NCBI GenBank assembly: GCA_903930145.1
Contig: CAIYXP010000038.1
Span: 1 to 33,484 of the forward strand
DNA from: an uncultured Methylococcaceae bacterium
GTDB lineage: Bacteria > Pseudomonadota > Gammaproteobacteria > Methylococcales > Methylococcaceae
Reading direction: 5' to 3'
DNA length: 33,484 bases
Shown: in pieces, positions 23,438-33,185 of the stretch
How positions within the stretch are numbered: the first letter of the stretch is position 1
Layout of the letters: each line of letters opens with the position of its first letter
The notes under the pieces: generated by a model
Told to the model about the DNA's origin: nothing
Databases searched by the model: none
The model's input: only the letters and a program-made list of their open reading frames with translations
Made by a program: the position numbers and the translations under genes

Positions 23438-24817
23438 TTACAGGTTATAAGCAGACTCCCCATGCTCCCGAATATCCAAGCCTTCCCGCTCGGTTTCTTC
23501 GGAAACGCGCAAACCCACCAAGCCATCGACTATCTTGTAGGCGATCAAGGAAACGATGCCAGACCAGACGATGGTCAAGCCAACGCCCCATGCTTGGCTG
23601 GTCACTTGCGCCAGCATGTCATAGTCGCCGACCTTGTTCAGCACGTAATCGAAAACGCCGGTTCCGCCCAAAGCAGGTGAGGCAAAGATGCCGGTTCCCA
23701 ATGCGCCGAGTATACCGCCCACACCATGTACGCCGAACACGTCTAAGGAGTCATCATAGCCAAACTTGTGTTTGACAAAACTGACGGACCAGAAGCATAC
23801 CCCACCGGCGATGAGACCCAACGCGATGGAACCCATCGGGCCGACAAAGCCGCAAGCCGGGGTGATGGCAACCAAACCCGCCACGGCACCGGAGGCTCCG
23901 CCTAGCATGGAGGGCTTGTCATGGGTCAACCATTCGGCAGCCACCCAAGACAAGGTAGCGGCGGCGGTTGCCAGCAAGGTATTCGCGAACACTAACGCGG
24001 ATACCCCATTGGCCTCTAGGTTGGAGCCGACATTGAAGCCAAACCAACCCACCCACAGCAGTGAAGAGCCAATCATGGTCATCGGCACGTTATGGGGTTT
24101 CAAGGATTCCTTGCCATAGCCAAGACGCTTGCCCACCAATATACAGCCGATTAACCCCGCAATACCGGCATTGATATGCACCACGGTTCCACCCGCAAAG
24201 TCCAAAGCGCCTTTCTGGAACAGGAAGCCCGCCGTGGCAGCGGCTTTGGCTCCGGCTTCAGCGTCGGTGTAGGCATCCGGGCCAGCCCAGTACCAGACCA
24301 TGTGGGCTATCGGTAGATAGGCAAAAGTCCACCAAATCAAAATGAACAATAAAATGGCGGAAAATTTCATGCGCTCAGCGAAAGCACCGACAATCAGCGT
24401 CGGCGTGATCGAGGCAAAGGTCAACTGGAAGACAATGTAAATATATTCAGGTATCACGACGCCTTTGCTGAAGGTGGCGGCGATTGAATCCGGTGTGACC
24501 CCTTTCAAAAACAGCTTGCTAAATCCACCAATAAAGGAATTGCCTTCAGTGAACGCTAAGCTATAACCATAGATAGCCCATAATACGGCGGTCAGTGCAA
24601 AAATGACAAACACTTGCATGAGCATGGACAGCATGTTTTTGGACCGCACCATGCCGCCGTAAAATAAGGCCACTCCCGGCACGATCATCAAGATGACTAA
24701 TACGGTTGCGACAATCATCCAGGCAACATCGCCTTTATTGGGGACTGGCGCGACCGTTTCTGCTGCCAATAGTCCACTAAAGCCCATTAACAATAGAAAA
24801 CCGGCTAACGATTTCAT
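23438..24817 (-). CDS. amtB: ammonium transporter AmtB
   Basis: A 459-aa channel with an N-terminal signal sequence (MKSLAGFLLLMGFSGLLAAE) and about 11 membrane segments. The pore twin-His motifs are visible in FAGGTVVHINAGIAGL and LDVFGVHGVGG, and FAERMKFSAILLF and WFGFNVGSNL are typical of the family. It conducts NH4+/NH3 across the inner membrane and is blocked by GlnK. The start at 24817 is preceded by GGAG. It follows glnK by 13 bases, and a strong terminator comes after. Confidence 0.95.
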   Translation of the reverse strand: MKSLAGFLLLMGFSGLLAAETVAPVPNKGDVAWMIVATVLVILMIVPGVALFYGGMVRSKNMLSMLMQVFVIFALTAVLWAIYGYSLAFTEGNSFIGGFSKLFLKGVTPDSIAATFSKGVVIPEYIYIVFQLTFASITPTLIVGAFAERMKFSAILLFILIWWTFAYLPIAHMVWYWAGPDAYTDAEAGAKAAATAGFLFQKGALDFAGGTVVHINAGIAGLIGCILVGKRLGYGKESLKPHNVPMTMIGSSLLWVGWFGFNVGSNLEANGVSALVFANTLLATAAATLSWVAAEWLTHDKPSMLGGASGAVAGLVAITPACGFVGPMGSIALGLIAGGVCFWSVSFVKHKFGYDDSLDVFGVHGVGGILGALGTGIFASPALGGTGVFDYVLNKVGDYDMLAQVTSQAWGVGLTIVWSGIVSLIAYKIVDGLVGLRVSEETEREGLDIREHGESAYNL

Positions 24818-24830
24818 AGGTTTCTCCAAC

Positions 24831-25238
<408 letters not shown>

Positions 25239-25298
25239 TTATAGGTGATTGATTTAAGAGAAATCAATTAGAAATTATAATAAATTGTTGCTCGTTTA

Positions 25299-25334
25299 GG
25301 GTGCGCAGAAGTGGGGATGATCTATTTTGGTGCA
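25299..25334 (-). promoter_or_regulatory. candidate NtrC half-sites
   Basis: TGCACCA (minus strand, 25328-25334) matches an NtrC half-site, and TGCGCACCC (25299-25307) is a poorer one. They lie roughly 95-125 bases upstream of the expected start, a usual distance for NtrC enhancers. Neither is a full dyad. Confidence 0.35.
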
Positions 25335-25427
25335 GATTAGCCAATCAATAGTCGGCTTTTGAGTCTGTGAAGAAGTAAATGGTTAAAAATTGCCAAACGT
25401 TTGCCCAAAATTTCCAGTATGAATTTT

Positions 25428-26156
25428 TTATTTAAGATTGAAGATGATGCCGACATTACCAGCGAATTCATTTCCTGAGTTAGGGCCGGGAACGCTGACC
25501 CCGCAGTAGGTTTGCAAGTTTAACAGAGGGTAATAGACAATGTTCAAAATGGCTCCAGAGATATTGGTATTTCCGGAGAAATAATCTCCCTGAAGATGCA
25601 ATAACTTAGGAAAAATCCGAATTTCAAAGCCAGTCATCACTCCGATGGGTTGGTGAATGGTTGCCAATGCATCGTTTACAAAAAAAGGGCCGACATGGAC
25701 ATTCAGAATATCATTGATAATGAGAAGATTGTCTGCAAATGTAAAATTGTGTAATTGCTTAGGCGTAACATTAGCCAACACTGTCCCGATTTGTGTGCCA
25801 ACCGCCAATGCCCATACGCTGTTCATTTTTAATGTTTTGGTCAGCGTGACATAGCCATCGTATTCATAACTTTGCGCACCACCGCCTGAAATCGGCACAT
25901 TCAACAGTTGCAGGCCGAAGGTCCAGCCTGATTGGGTTGCATATTCGATGACGGTGTTCGAGTAGTCTGTGTCTCGATAGAGGTTGAGTTCCTCGGTGAA
26001 ATACAAGCCTATCGTCTCTGCATCAGCAGGGTTTATTTTGATGCGCTTGGGGGCTTTGGGGTGCGAACCCTCGCTCCCGACCACATGAGTGGCACATGAG
26101 ATCAAGAGCAAGAGTAGGATGGATTTTGACAGAATTGCCTTCAAGCATTTCGTCAT
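25428..26156 (-). CDS. exported beta-rich protein, probably outer membrane
   Basis: A 242-aa protein with an N-terminal signal sequence (hydrophobic ILLLLLISCATHVVG, probable cleavage near residue 27; the Cys in LISCAT could be a lipobox variant but lacks the usual following residues). The mature part alternates short strands with turns and ends in IIFNLK, like a small outer-membrane barrel. I do not recognise the family. It follows the parA-like gene after 44 bases on the same strand, so the two may be co-transcribed. No good Shine-Dalgarno is seen. Confidence 0.75.
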   Translation of the reverse strand: MTKCLKAILSKSILLLLLISCATHVVGSEGSHPKAPKRIKINPADAETIGLYFTEELNLYRDTDYSNTVIEYATQSGWTFGLQLLNVPISGGGAQSYEYDGYVTLTKTLKMNSVWALAVGTQIGTVLANVTPKQLHNFTFADNLLIINDILNVHVGPFFVNDALATIHQPIGVMTGFEIRIFPKLLHLQGDYFSGNTNISGAILNIVYYPLLNLQTYCGVSVPGPNSGNEFAGNVGIIFNLK

Positions 26157-26200
26157 TCAACGATCTAATCGGTTTCAATACGCCTGCAATGGGAGATGAT

Positions 26201-26986
26201 TTAAACCTTGCTATGCAATTCCAAATGGAGGGCAAGAAATTCTTCGGTCAGCTTATGGTCGGGGGCATAGTGGATCAAGGGTTGGGATTCGCTGTGCGAT
26301 TCGCGCACTTTCACCGAGGGGGAAATCTTGCTGTCCAATACGGGATGACCTTCCGCTATCAGCGAGTCCACCAGTTGCTGAGGCAAATTGGCGCGGGATT
26401 GGAATTGATTGACGACAATACCTTCAATGATGAGGTCGGCATTCAGGTCGGCTTTGATTTCGGCAATGGTGGCCAGTAGGTTATACAGCCCGTCACGGGA
26501 AAAGGCATCGCAATCGAAAGGGATCAGGCAATGCTTGGCGGCTACCAAAGCGGTTCGGCTATAGAAGTTCAGTGCCGCCGGTGTATCAAGGTAGATGTGA
26601 TCAAAGCCTTCCAAATGATCCAGCGCTTCGCGCAGTTTGAATATTTTGTAGCGCGACTCCAACCGGCTTTGCAGCGGTTCCAATTCCGCGTGGGCAGGGA
26701 TGATGAACAGATTGGGCCAGCGGGTTGCATGAATCACCGAGGCCAATAATTCATTGGAATGGGTTTTGCCGAATAGATTGACGCCTAGCGTCTCCTTGAA
26801 AAAATGGGCAATGGTGCGATCAGGGTCGGCTACTTTTTCGCCCAACAAATAATGGGTCGTGTTGCACTGCACGTCCAAGTCGATGACCAGCGTCTTTTTG
26901 TCGTCAATGGCACTGATGGCTGCCAGATTACAAGCAATGGTCGATTTCCCCACGCCGCCTTTTTGATTGAATATGACCCTGCGCAT
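26201..26986 (-). CDS. orphan ParA-family ATPase
   Basis: A 261-aa ParA/MinD-superfamily protein. The deviant Walker A is QKGGVGKST at residues 8-16, Walker A' is LVIDLDVQCNTT, and Walker B is HIYLDTPA. No ParB is adjacent and no parS-like site was seen, so it is not the chromosome partition operon. Orphan ParAs often position other large structures. The start at 26986 (MRRVIFNQ) removes a 20-residue extension without resemblance to the family. It may form a unit with the exported protein downstream. Confidence 0.88.
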   Translation of the reverse strand: MRRVIFNQKGGVGKSTIACNLAAISAIDDKKTLVIDLDVQCNTTHYLLGEKVADPDRTIAHFFKETLGVNLFGKTHSNELLASVIHATRWPNLFIIPAHAELEPLQSRLESRYKIFKLREALDHLEGFDHIYLDTPAALNFYSRTALVAAKHCLIPFDCDAFSRDGLYNLLATIAEIKADLNADLIIEGIVVNQFQSRANLPQQLVDSLIAEGHPVLDSKISPSVKVRESHSESQPLIHYAPDHKLTEEFLALHLELHSKV

Positions 26987-27129
26987 GATAGTCTCGAAAT
27001 GATTAGTTGTTTGCCTTTGGTTGATGACCACGATTAAGAGTGGCATCGCCTCTGGCTTGAATAAGCGCTTATTCTACCTTATTTTTGAACCGACCAATCT
27101 AGCTTCCATAGGGAAAGCCGAGTCGGTTT

Positions 27130-28059
27130 TCAAAACGGTTCCACCCGTACCCTATCCATCAGTGCTGTCACCTCGTCGGGGGTAATCATCGCCACATCTT
27201 GACGCAGCGCATTGGCCGCACCGGCGCAGGCAGCATAACGCAAACGATCTGCGTAAGCCATGTTCAGCAGCCAACCGTGGGCCAATCCAGCACAATAGCA
27301 ATCGCCACAGCCTACTGGGTTGACTTGCTTGATTTTGGGCGGAAACACTTGCCACTGGCCTTCGTGCAAGCCACTGACTTTAACCGCTCCTTCACCATTG
27401 GTGATATGCAGTTCTTCAGCCCGTCCCCAGTAGTGAGTTTGGTCAAATTCTTGCCGGTTAGGTTTGGACAAAGCAGGCGGAAAAGGGCATTCCAGCGCCC
27501 GCTTCATGGCTGTCCCATAGGAATCCACCCAACAAGGCACCGAATGTTTGTTGCACATTTCCAGCAAAGCCACATAAAGACCGTCAGTCAGCGGGTCCGG
27601 CACTGACCCACTGGCGATGACTAGCCTGACTGAGCCAAGCAAGCTATCCATTTGATCGAGCAATGCTTGGTATTCGATCCGGGTCACCGGGAATCCATTA
27701 GGCAACACCGTGGTTGGGTGTCGCGAGTTGAATTTGGATGCCATAAAGCCCACCCGTAACGGTGCGGCGGTTTCGATGAAGGCATCCTCCACGTTTTCGG
27801 TACGCACCAAATCGCGCAACCAAGCGCCACTATGACCGCCAGCGAAACCAGTCAGTGCAACCCGATGGCCGTGTCGGGCCAGCACCCTTGCCACATTCAC
27901 GCCTTTGCCTTCGGCAACCATGGGCATGGCTTGCACCCGGTTGATTGCACCGGCCTTGATCTCGCCATCATGAATTAGATTCAACAGCGGATTGGCGTTG
28001 ATGACTAACACATCGAATTTTGCTTTGGGTTTAGTTAAGTTTGCATGACTTGGATTCAT
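27130..28059 (-). CDS. PfkB-family sugar-phosphate kinase (1-phosphofructokinase/LacC type)
   Basis: A 309-aa ribokinase-fold kinase. The N-terminal VLVINANPLLNL and EGKGVNVARVLARHGHRVALTGFAGG are characteristic of the FruK/LacC/PfkB-2 branch, and the C-terminal NPVGCGDCYCAGLAHG holds the catalytic Asp (about residue 253) and the anion hole. It phosphorylates a sugar phosphate with ATP, likely fructose 1-phosphate, tagatose 6-phosphate or fructose 6-phosphate; which one cannot be told here. No PTS gene is nearby, so a standard fructose operon is unlikely. AAGGC precedes the ATG. Confidence 0.85.
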   Translation of the reverse strand: MNPSHANLTKPKAKFDVLVINANPLLNLIHDGEIKAGAINRVQAMPMVAEGKGVNVARVLARHGHRVALTGFAGGHSGAWLRDLVRTENVEDAFIETAAPLRVGFMASKFNSRHPTTVLPNGFPVTRIEYQALLDQMDSLLGSVRLVIASGSVPDPLTDGLYVALLEMCNKHSVPCWVDSYGTAMKRALECPFPPALSKPNRQEFDQTHYWGRAEELHITNGEGAVKVSGLHEGQWQVFPPKIKQVNPVGCGDCYCAGLAHGWLLNMAYADRLRYAACAGAANALRQDVAMITPDEVTALMDRVRVEPF

Positions 28060-28094
28060 GGTTTTGCCTTGGCTTGAAAATCGGCTAGTTCAAT

Positions 28095-28634
28095 TTATTC
28101 CGTTACTTTTGGCATCATGGGAATACTGGTTCCGATCGTGACATCACCCGCCCCTAGCAGGACATTCTCCACTTGGATGAAACGGGCCGCCGTTCTTTTG
28201 TCGAGGGCTTTGGCAAACTTACTATAATACTTTGCCAATAAGTTGAGTCTCGCTTTACGATATTCAAAGCCCCTTTTGACTAATTCATCGGCTTTTGACT
28301 CTGTGATGTCGTCAATACTCTTAGCGTAATCTTCTATCGTAGTTTGCCGATAATCATTGAGCTTAATCAGTTCCGCCTCATATTTTTGATAAACCGACCA
28401 GAACTTATTGCTCTCTTCTTCGTCCAGTTCCATGGCATCCCTTATGAAATCACGCTTTTTAATCCGTATGCTGGCCCGCATCATGGCAAGTTGGTCATGT
28501 TCAGAAACATCAAGTGCTGTTGATGAGGCAGTATCATTGCCATCGGTTGGAGCGGTTGAACCCTGTGCTTGTGCCAATGCCGGTAGTCCGCCGATCATTA
28601 GCAAAAGTGCCATGGCAGAGAAAGTTTTATTCAT
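28095..28634 (-). CDS. exported helical hypothetical protein
   Basis: A 179-aa protein with a signal peptide (MNKTFSAMALLLMIGGLPALAQA, cleavage after AQA). After a Ser/Thr-rich spacer the mature part is helical and highly charged (IRIKKRDFIRDAMELDEEESNKFW, YRKARLNLLAKYYSKFAKAL). The helical pattern with a two-helix core recalls periplasmic Spy/CpxP-like proteins, but no LTxxQ motif is present. The start at ATG 28634 is preceded by AGGG; the GTG three codons earlier is less likely. It lies between cimA and the PfkB-type kinase gene, all on the minus strand. Confidence 0.75.
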   Translation of the reverse strand: MNKTFSAMALLLMIGGLPALAQAQGSTAPTDGNDTASSTALDVSEHDQLAMMRASIRIKKRDFIRDAMELDEEESNKFWSVYQKYEAELIKLNDYRQTTIEDYAKSIDDITESKADELVKRGFEYRKARLNLLAKYYSKFAKALDKRTAARFIQVENVLLGAGDVTIGTSIPMMPKVTE

Positions 28635-28724
28635 GCGTAACACCCTATGTAAATGAAAAAGTGTAAGTTGAGGTAGCCTGAAAACATCAATGGTCGCCTG
28701 ATATTTTCAAGCCGAAAGTGTTGA

Positions 28725-30305
28725 TTATAATTGTTCTGGGTTTTTATTAAATCCGAGCAAAGCATATTCCATACTATCTGACAATGCGCGCCAACTGGCC
28801 TCAATGATATTGGGGCTTGCACCCACGGTCGTCCAAGAACGCTCACCATCATGAAAGTCGATTAACACCCGAGTGATGGCAGCAGTACCCTTGTCAGTAT
28901 TTAAGATACGCACTTTATAATCTGTCAGTTGGATTTTTTCCAATTGAGGGTAATGTTGGCACAAGGCTTGGTGCAAAGCCCTTGCCAAGGCATCAACGGG
29001 CCCTGAACCTTCGGCAGCGGCAAATTTGATTTCCTTGCCAACCCTCGCTTTGACAGTCGCCTCGGACAGCAAGCCACGCCCCCGCCTTTCTTCTGCCAAA
29101 ACCATGAAATCCATCAACTCAAACGGAGGCTCATACCCGATACGACCCCGTTGCAATAGCAAATCGACCGAAGCTTCCGCTGCATCAAAGGCGAAACCCT
29201 GATGTTCGAGTTTTTTCAGTAGGTGCAGTACACGTTCGGCCTCCTCTTGGGTTATATTAAACCCTCGGTTTTGGCTTAAGGTAATCAGGTTGCCACGCCC
29301 GGAAAGTTCGGAGATGACGGTGCGCATGGCATTGCCCACCCATTCGGGTTCGATATGCTGATAGCTACCGGCAGCTTTCAATACCGCTGCGGCATGTATG
29401 CCGCCCTTGTGAGCAAAAGCACTTTCCCCGGTGTAAGGTTGTTGGCGGTCATGTTTCAGATTGGCAATTTCCGCCACATAACGCGAAACGGCAGTGAGGT
29501 TGCGCAATTGCTCTGCCGTGACGATTGAATAACCCATTTTGAGTTGCAGTCCGGGAATGATGGAGGTGAGGTCGGCATTGCCCACTCGCTCGCCATAGCC
29601 GTTGATGGTGCCTTGTATTTGCACACAGCCCCCGCGCACCGCCGCCAAGGAATTGGCGACAGCACAACCGCTGTCATTGTGGACATGTATCCCCAAACGA
29701 GTGGGAACCAGCGTTGCAACTTCCCTGACGATGGCTTCAATGTCCCAAGGCAAGCTTCCGCCATTGGTGTCGCATAGCGCCAGAAAATCCGCACCCGCTT
29801 CCGATGCAGCGCGCAAGGCGGCAATGGCATAGTCTGGGTTGGCCTTATAGCCATCAAAAAAATGTTCGGCATCAAAAATGGTTTCGGTGCCATGGCCTTT
29901 CATGAAGGCAATGCTTTCACCGATCATTTTCAAATTTTCCTCCAAGGTGGTGTCCAAGACTTTTTCCACTTGGAAATCCCAGCTTTTCCCCACGAGCGCG
30001 ACGGCGGAAGTATCGGCAGCCACCAATGCTTGAAGATTCTTATCGGCTTCACAGCGGCTATGTTTGCGCCGAGTGGCTCCGAATGCTGTCACCTTGGCTT
30101 GCTTCAATCCAATCTGGCGAACCCTTTGGAAAAACTCGGCATCTTTTGGGTTTGAACCGGGCCAGCCGGCTTCGATGTAATGGATGCCCATCTGATCCAG
30201 TTTGGAGGCTATCGCCAATTTGTCGTCACAGGATAGGGAAATGTCCTCCCGTTGAGTACCATCGCGCAGAGTGGTGTCGTAGAGGAAAATCTGAGTCATC
30301 GTCAT
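28725..30305 (-). CDS. cimA: (R)-citramalate synthase CimA
   Basis: A 526-aa enzyme that condenses pyruvate and acetyl-CoA to citramalate, the first step of a threonine-independent isoleucine route. The N-terminal HMGL-like barrel has DTTLRDGTQRED at about 10-21, a YIEAGWPGSNPKD segment, LCDTNGG, GIHVHNDSGCAVANSL and NGYGERVGNADL. The C-terminal third is the LeuA-type regulatory domain. Length and the citramalate-type YIEAGWPGSNPKD favour CimA over LeuA. Two ATGs (30305, 30299) are possible starts; neither has a strong ribosome-binding site. Confidence 0.93.
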   Translation of the reverse strand: MTMTQIFLYDTTLRDGTQREDISLSCDDKLAIASKLDQMGIHYIEAGWPGSNPKDAEFFQRVRQIGLKQAKVTAFGATRRKHSRCEADKNLQALVAADTSAVALVGKSWDFQVEKVLDTTLEENLKMIGESIAFMKGHGTETIFDAEHFFDGYKANPDYAIAALRAASEAGADFLALCDTNGGSLPWDIEAIVREVATLVPTRLGIHVHNDSGCAVANSLAAVRGGCVQIQGTINGYGERVGNADLTSIIPGLQLKMGYSIVTAEQLRNLTAVSRYVAEIANLKHDRQQPYTGESAFAHKGGIHAAAVLKAAGSYQHIEPEWVGNAMRTVISELSGRGNLITLSQNRGFNITQEEAERVLHLLKKLEHQGFAFDAAEASVDLLLQRGRIGYEPPFELMDFMVLAEERRGRGLLSEATVKARVGKEIKFAAAEGSGPVDALARALHQALCQHYPQLEKIQLTDYKVRILNTDKGTAAITRVLIDFHDGERSWTTVGASPNIIEASWRALSDSMEYALLGFNKNPEQL

Positions 30306-30578
30306 TATTGTGTTGGTTGTTAAACTGATTCGTGGTTGCTGAGCATCGTGTGACGGCCATCAATCCCATGGAAATCCTAGGATTGAGAGGATTGGCAGGT
30401 GAAAAGTGACAAGCCAGATGTCGATCAGTTTGATACTGCCACATCGTTCCGAGCAAAGCTTGGGAGAATTATACGTTTTTCGGCGAGTTAGAGAAATCTG
30501 AATTTGCCGAAATTGGCGAAACAAATGGATTTTGGTCAATTGCGACCTATAAAATCCACTGGTTTGGCAGGAAAAGCA

Positions 30579-31298
30579 TCAGAAGTTGACGAACAAAGAC
30601 CCCATGATGAGATGATTCATGGTGGTATTGGTATGGGTGGCGTCGTCGATGTATTGGTTCATATAACCCAATTCGGTTCTGAAGTTTGGATTGAATGTCC
30701 AGCCTAGCCCCGCAAATGCGCGGTTTTGACCAAAGCCGGACTGCCCACCCGCCGGTGTCGTATTGGCGCGCACGAATACTTCATCCCAAGCGATCATGCT
30801 GAGTTCGGGGATGGATTCCAAAGAATGCAAAAAGCGAAACATTTGCCTAGGGTGTACTCGGACGGTGTTCCCGTTGCCGGGTAAAAAATTACTTTCAACC
30901 ATGATTCTGTAAGTGAATATACCCATGCGAGTAGGCCAAACGTAGCGGAATCCGGGCCATACATCTTGTTGAGATGCGGGTGATTTACCAAGATTTTCGG
31001 TAGGTACCCACGTGTAGCCAGCCCAAATGGTGGCCCGATCACTCAGCGAATAACCCACAGCGGCGCGCAGAACTCCTTGATACCAATGATTCCAGTCATT
31101 GTTCCAACGGGATTGGCCTTCCAGCCAGACACGAACATTTTCCAGTCTTGGGTCAATCGATATTAAGCTACCTTCTGCGACGATATGCGCCCAACTTCCA
31201 GCGTCTTGAGTCAGTTCATCAGCATAGCCCTTAATGGCAAGTAATGACAGGGTGAGGGTTGCCAAGGTCAATGCGGTTGAGTTTTTAGCAATATTCAA
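30579..31298 (-). CDS. DUF2490 outer-membrane protein
   Basis: A 239-aa protein with a signal peptide (hydrophobic LTLATLTLSLLAIKGYA, cleavage near residue 26), and alternating aromatic-rich strands (NVRVWLEGQSRWNN, GVLRAAVGYSLSDRATIWAGYTWVP) ending in LFVNF, a terminal Phe typical of barrel proteins. It matches DUF2490 in order and length. The start must be the TTG at 31298, because an in-frame TAG lies four codons upstream and no ATG precedes the signal peptide. The role is unknown. Confidence 0.85.
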   Translation of the reverse strand: MNIAKNSTALTLATLTLSLLAIKGYADELTQDAGSWAHIVAEGSLISIDPRLENVRVWLEGQSRWNNDWNHWYQGVLRAAVGYSLSDRATIWAGYTWVPTENLGKSPASQQDVWPGFRYVWPTRMGIFTYRIMVESNFLPGNGNTVRVHPRQMFRFLHSLESIPELSMIAWDEVFVRANTTPAGGQSGFGQNRAFAGLGWTFNPNFRTELGYMNQYIDDATHTNTTMNHLIMGSLFVNF

Positions 31299-31328
31299 TG
31301 CTCTAGTCTAGGGTTGATGCTGACAAGA

Positions 31329-32480
31329 CTAGCGATATTTATGCCAAAACATCATTTTATTGTATTTTAGAAGCTTAACTAAACAATCTGGGAGGAGTAT
31401 GGTTATTTCAGAGACAAAAAGCTTGTTTTGAACGTGACCCCCTGGTTGTTTTGCACGGCTTGCTTTGGCCTGTAAGATTAACTGCCCGATGGAAACCAAC
31501 AGAACTATAAAACTTAAAACAGCCAGCACAAATACCAGCCAATGATTGAAATATATTCCTAACCATCGCTTGGCGATGATTAGGCCAATCAGATGATGGA
31601 TAAAGAAAATGGAAAATGTGGTTTTGCCGAGTATCATCAACCATTCCAGTCTTATCTGTTGAATCTCCACTATCCAATAGAGTACAGAAAAAAGTAGACA
31701 AAATGTCCCGTACATCAAAAGCGTGGTGATGGGTTTTGGAATCCAGTGATTATTCAGCAACAGATCACTTCGGAAGTCCACTACCAGTGACTGATTTTCA
31801 ATCCATTGTAATACGATAAACATAACAATCAAAACAATGCCTAGGATTGTTGTAAATCTTATCGCTTGTGAACATTCAAACCATCCTTTATACGGTCCAA
31901 TGATCCATAACCAACCCGGTATCAAGCCGAAAAATACCGCTGCCATCCAAGGCCAGGGCGCAAAATCAAAGAACAGGGCAGGGGATGCTTTAGGGTGGTT
32001 AGTCACCCACTGATATAGTTCGGGATAAACCCCAATGAAGGATAAGTAGAATAACGGGGATGCGGCAAGGACTAAGATTCGGCCTAATGGGTGCTGTAAT
32101 ATAAATAGCAAGGGTGCTGAGGCAATCATGCCTAAACCAATGGTATGCAAGGCCGTAGTGCCATACCAAGGGTCTTCGGGAAATATAAGTATATTTAAGG
32201 CATAACCTGACAGGATTATCATCAATCCACGCCGTATATACCTAAATGTCTTGGAATAAATGGCAGTGGGGTGAAGTAATGCGGTTTTGGTGAATGACAA
32301 GGAAAGAGAGAAACCCACTAGGAATAACCAAATCGGCACACCTAGGGCGAGGGTATAATATATGAAATAATACCGGCTCCAACCCATATCCCCATTCATC
32401 CACCAACGGGCTGTGTGGTTTAATACCATGAAAATGACACTTAAACCACGCAGCCCATCGATGAAACGAATTCGATCCAT
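31329..32480 (-). CDS. integral-membrane acyltransferase (DUF1624/HGSNAT or acyltransferase-3 like)
   Basis: A 383-aa protein with about 10 membrane segments. It begins RIRFIDGLRGLSVIFMVLNHTARWW: an Arg, an FIDGLRG motif and a His in the first segment, as in heparan-alpha-glucosaminide N-acetyltransferase-like (DUF1624) and acyltransferase-3 proteins, where the His takes part in acyl transfer. FFIHHLIGL lies in a later segment. The likely job is O-acylation of a cell-surface sugar or glucan. The C-terminal tail (about 30 residues) is basic and cytoplasmic. The DUF2490 gene follows after 30 bases. Confidence 0.8.
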   Translation of the reverse strand: MDRIRFIDGLRGLSVIFMVLNHTARWWMNGDMGWSRYYFIYYTLALGVPIWLFLVGFSLSLSFTKTALLHPTAIYSKTFRYIRRGLMIILSGYALNILIFPEDPWYGTTALHTIGLGMIASAPLLFILQHPLGRILVLAASPLFYLSFIGVYPELYQWVTNHPKASPALFFDFAPWPWMAAVFFGLIPGWLWIIGPYKGWFECSQAIRFTTILGIVLIVMFIVLQWIENQSLVVDFRSDLLLNNHWIPKPITTLLMYGTFCLLFSVLYWIVEIQQIRLEWLMILGKTTFSIFFIHHLIGLIIAKRWLGIYFNHWLVFVLAVLSFIVLLVSIGQLILQAKASRAKQPGGHVQNKLFVSEITILLPDCLVKLLKYNKMMFWHKYR

Positions 32481-32527
32481 TGCCTTGGCGATAGAGTGTT
32501 ATCAGCTTCCCAACTAGAACGTATGGA

Positions 32528-32797
32528 TTATTCCGTCTTAGTTGCCCCGCCGGGGATAATCATAAACTGGGGAGTGCCGGATGATGAATCTCCGGTATTA
32601 CCCGCTTTGGCTTTGCCTTTCTTGCTAGTTGCTTGTTCCGTTGACGCATTTGCGTCAGTCGTCATTTGCTTTTGGCGGGATTTGGCCGAATGGCTTTCGC
32701 GAACCGCCCGTTCAACTTCGGGCGGGGCAAGGCCGTCGCCGCAGGCGGATAGAATAGAGATTCCAAGTATCAAACCAAATAGTTTCAATAATTTCAT
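32528..32797 (-). CDS. small lipoprotein
   Basis: An 89-aa protein with a clear lipobox, LSAC, at the end of an 18-residue signal (MKLLKLFGLILGISILSAC). The mature part is polar, Lys/Ser/Gly-rich and probably disordered. A G-rich ribosome-binding site lies 4-8 bases upstream. No family was recognised. It precedes the acyltransferase gene on the same strand by 47 bases. Confidence 0.8.
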   Translation of the reverse strand: MKLLKLFGLILGISILSACGDGLAPPEVERAVRESHSAKSRQKQMTTDANASTEQATSKKGKAKAGNTGDSSSGTPQFMIIPGGATKTE

Positions 32798-32812
32798 TTG
32801 TGCCCCCGATTG

Positions 32813-33148
32813 TTAAGGTTTTATATCAATGCTACTATTTTTGTGTTTTGAATTAAGATAGCTAAACAACGAATTTCTTATTTCATTTCGCGAAGAAACG
32901 AGGCTGTTAAGTTCTTCTATTTTCTCTGGATTAGATTTCGGCGAAAAGTTTTTGCTTACTTTCCACCATTTTTCATAGGTTGAGCGAAACTCCTTCATGA
33001 TTAAATAAGCAATATGATCCTTGGCATCAATTGCTTTTTCCAAATCTTCGTCAACTAGATTATCAGAAATGCCCAACCGTTTGGCGACTATTTTTGGTGT
33101 AGTATTCTGAACGTTTTGATAATCTTCGTCTGTCATGCCTAGATACAT
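32813..33148 (-). CDS. hypothetical cytoplasmic protein
   Basis: A 111-aa soluble helical protein (MYLGMTDEDYQNVQNTTPKI, then VAKRLGISDNLVDEDLEKAI). The start at 33148 has GGAG 8 bases before the ATG; the longer reading to 33220 adds 24 residues with no such site and crosses the stop of the preceding gene. VAKRLGIS looks like part of a helix-turn-helix but is too short to call. Codon use here is more AT-rich than in the metabolic genes, as in the partial gene upstream of it. Confidence 0.7.
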   Translation of the reverse strand: MYLGMTDEDYQNVQNTTPKIVAKRLGISDNLVDEDLEKAIDAKDHIAYLIMKEFRSTYEKWWKVSKNFSPKSNPEKIEELNSLVSSRNEIRNSLFSYLNSKHKNSSIDIKP

Positions 33149-33185
33149 GATCTTACTCCGATAATGTGTTGAATGGTAATGCTGT

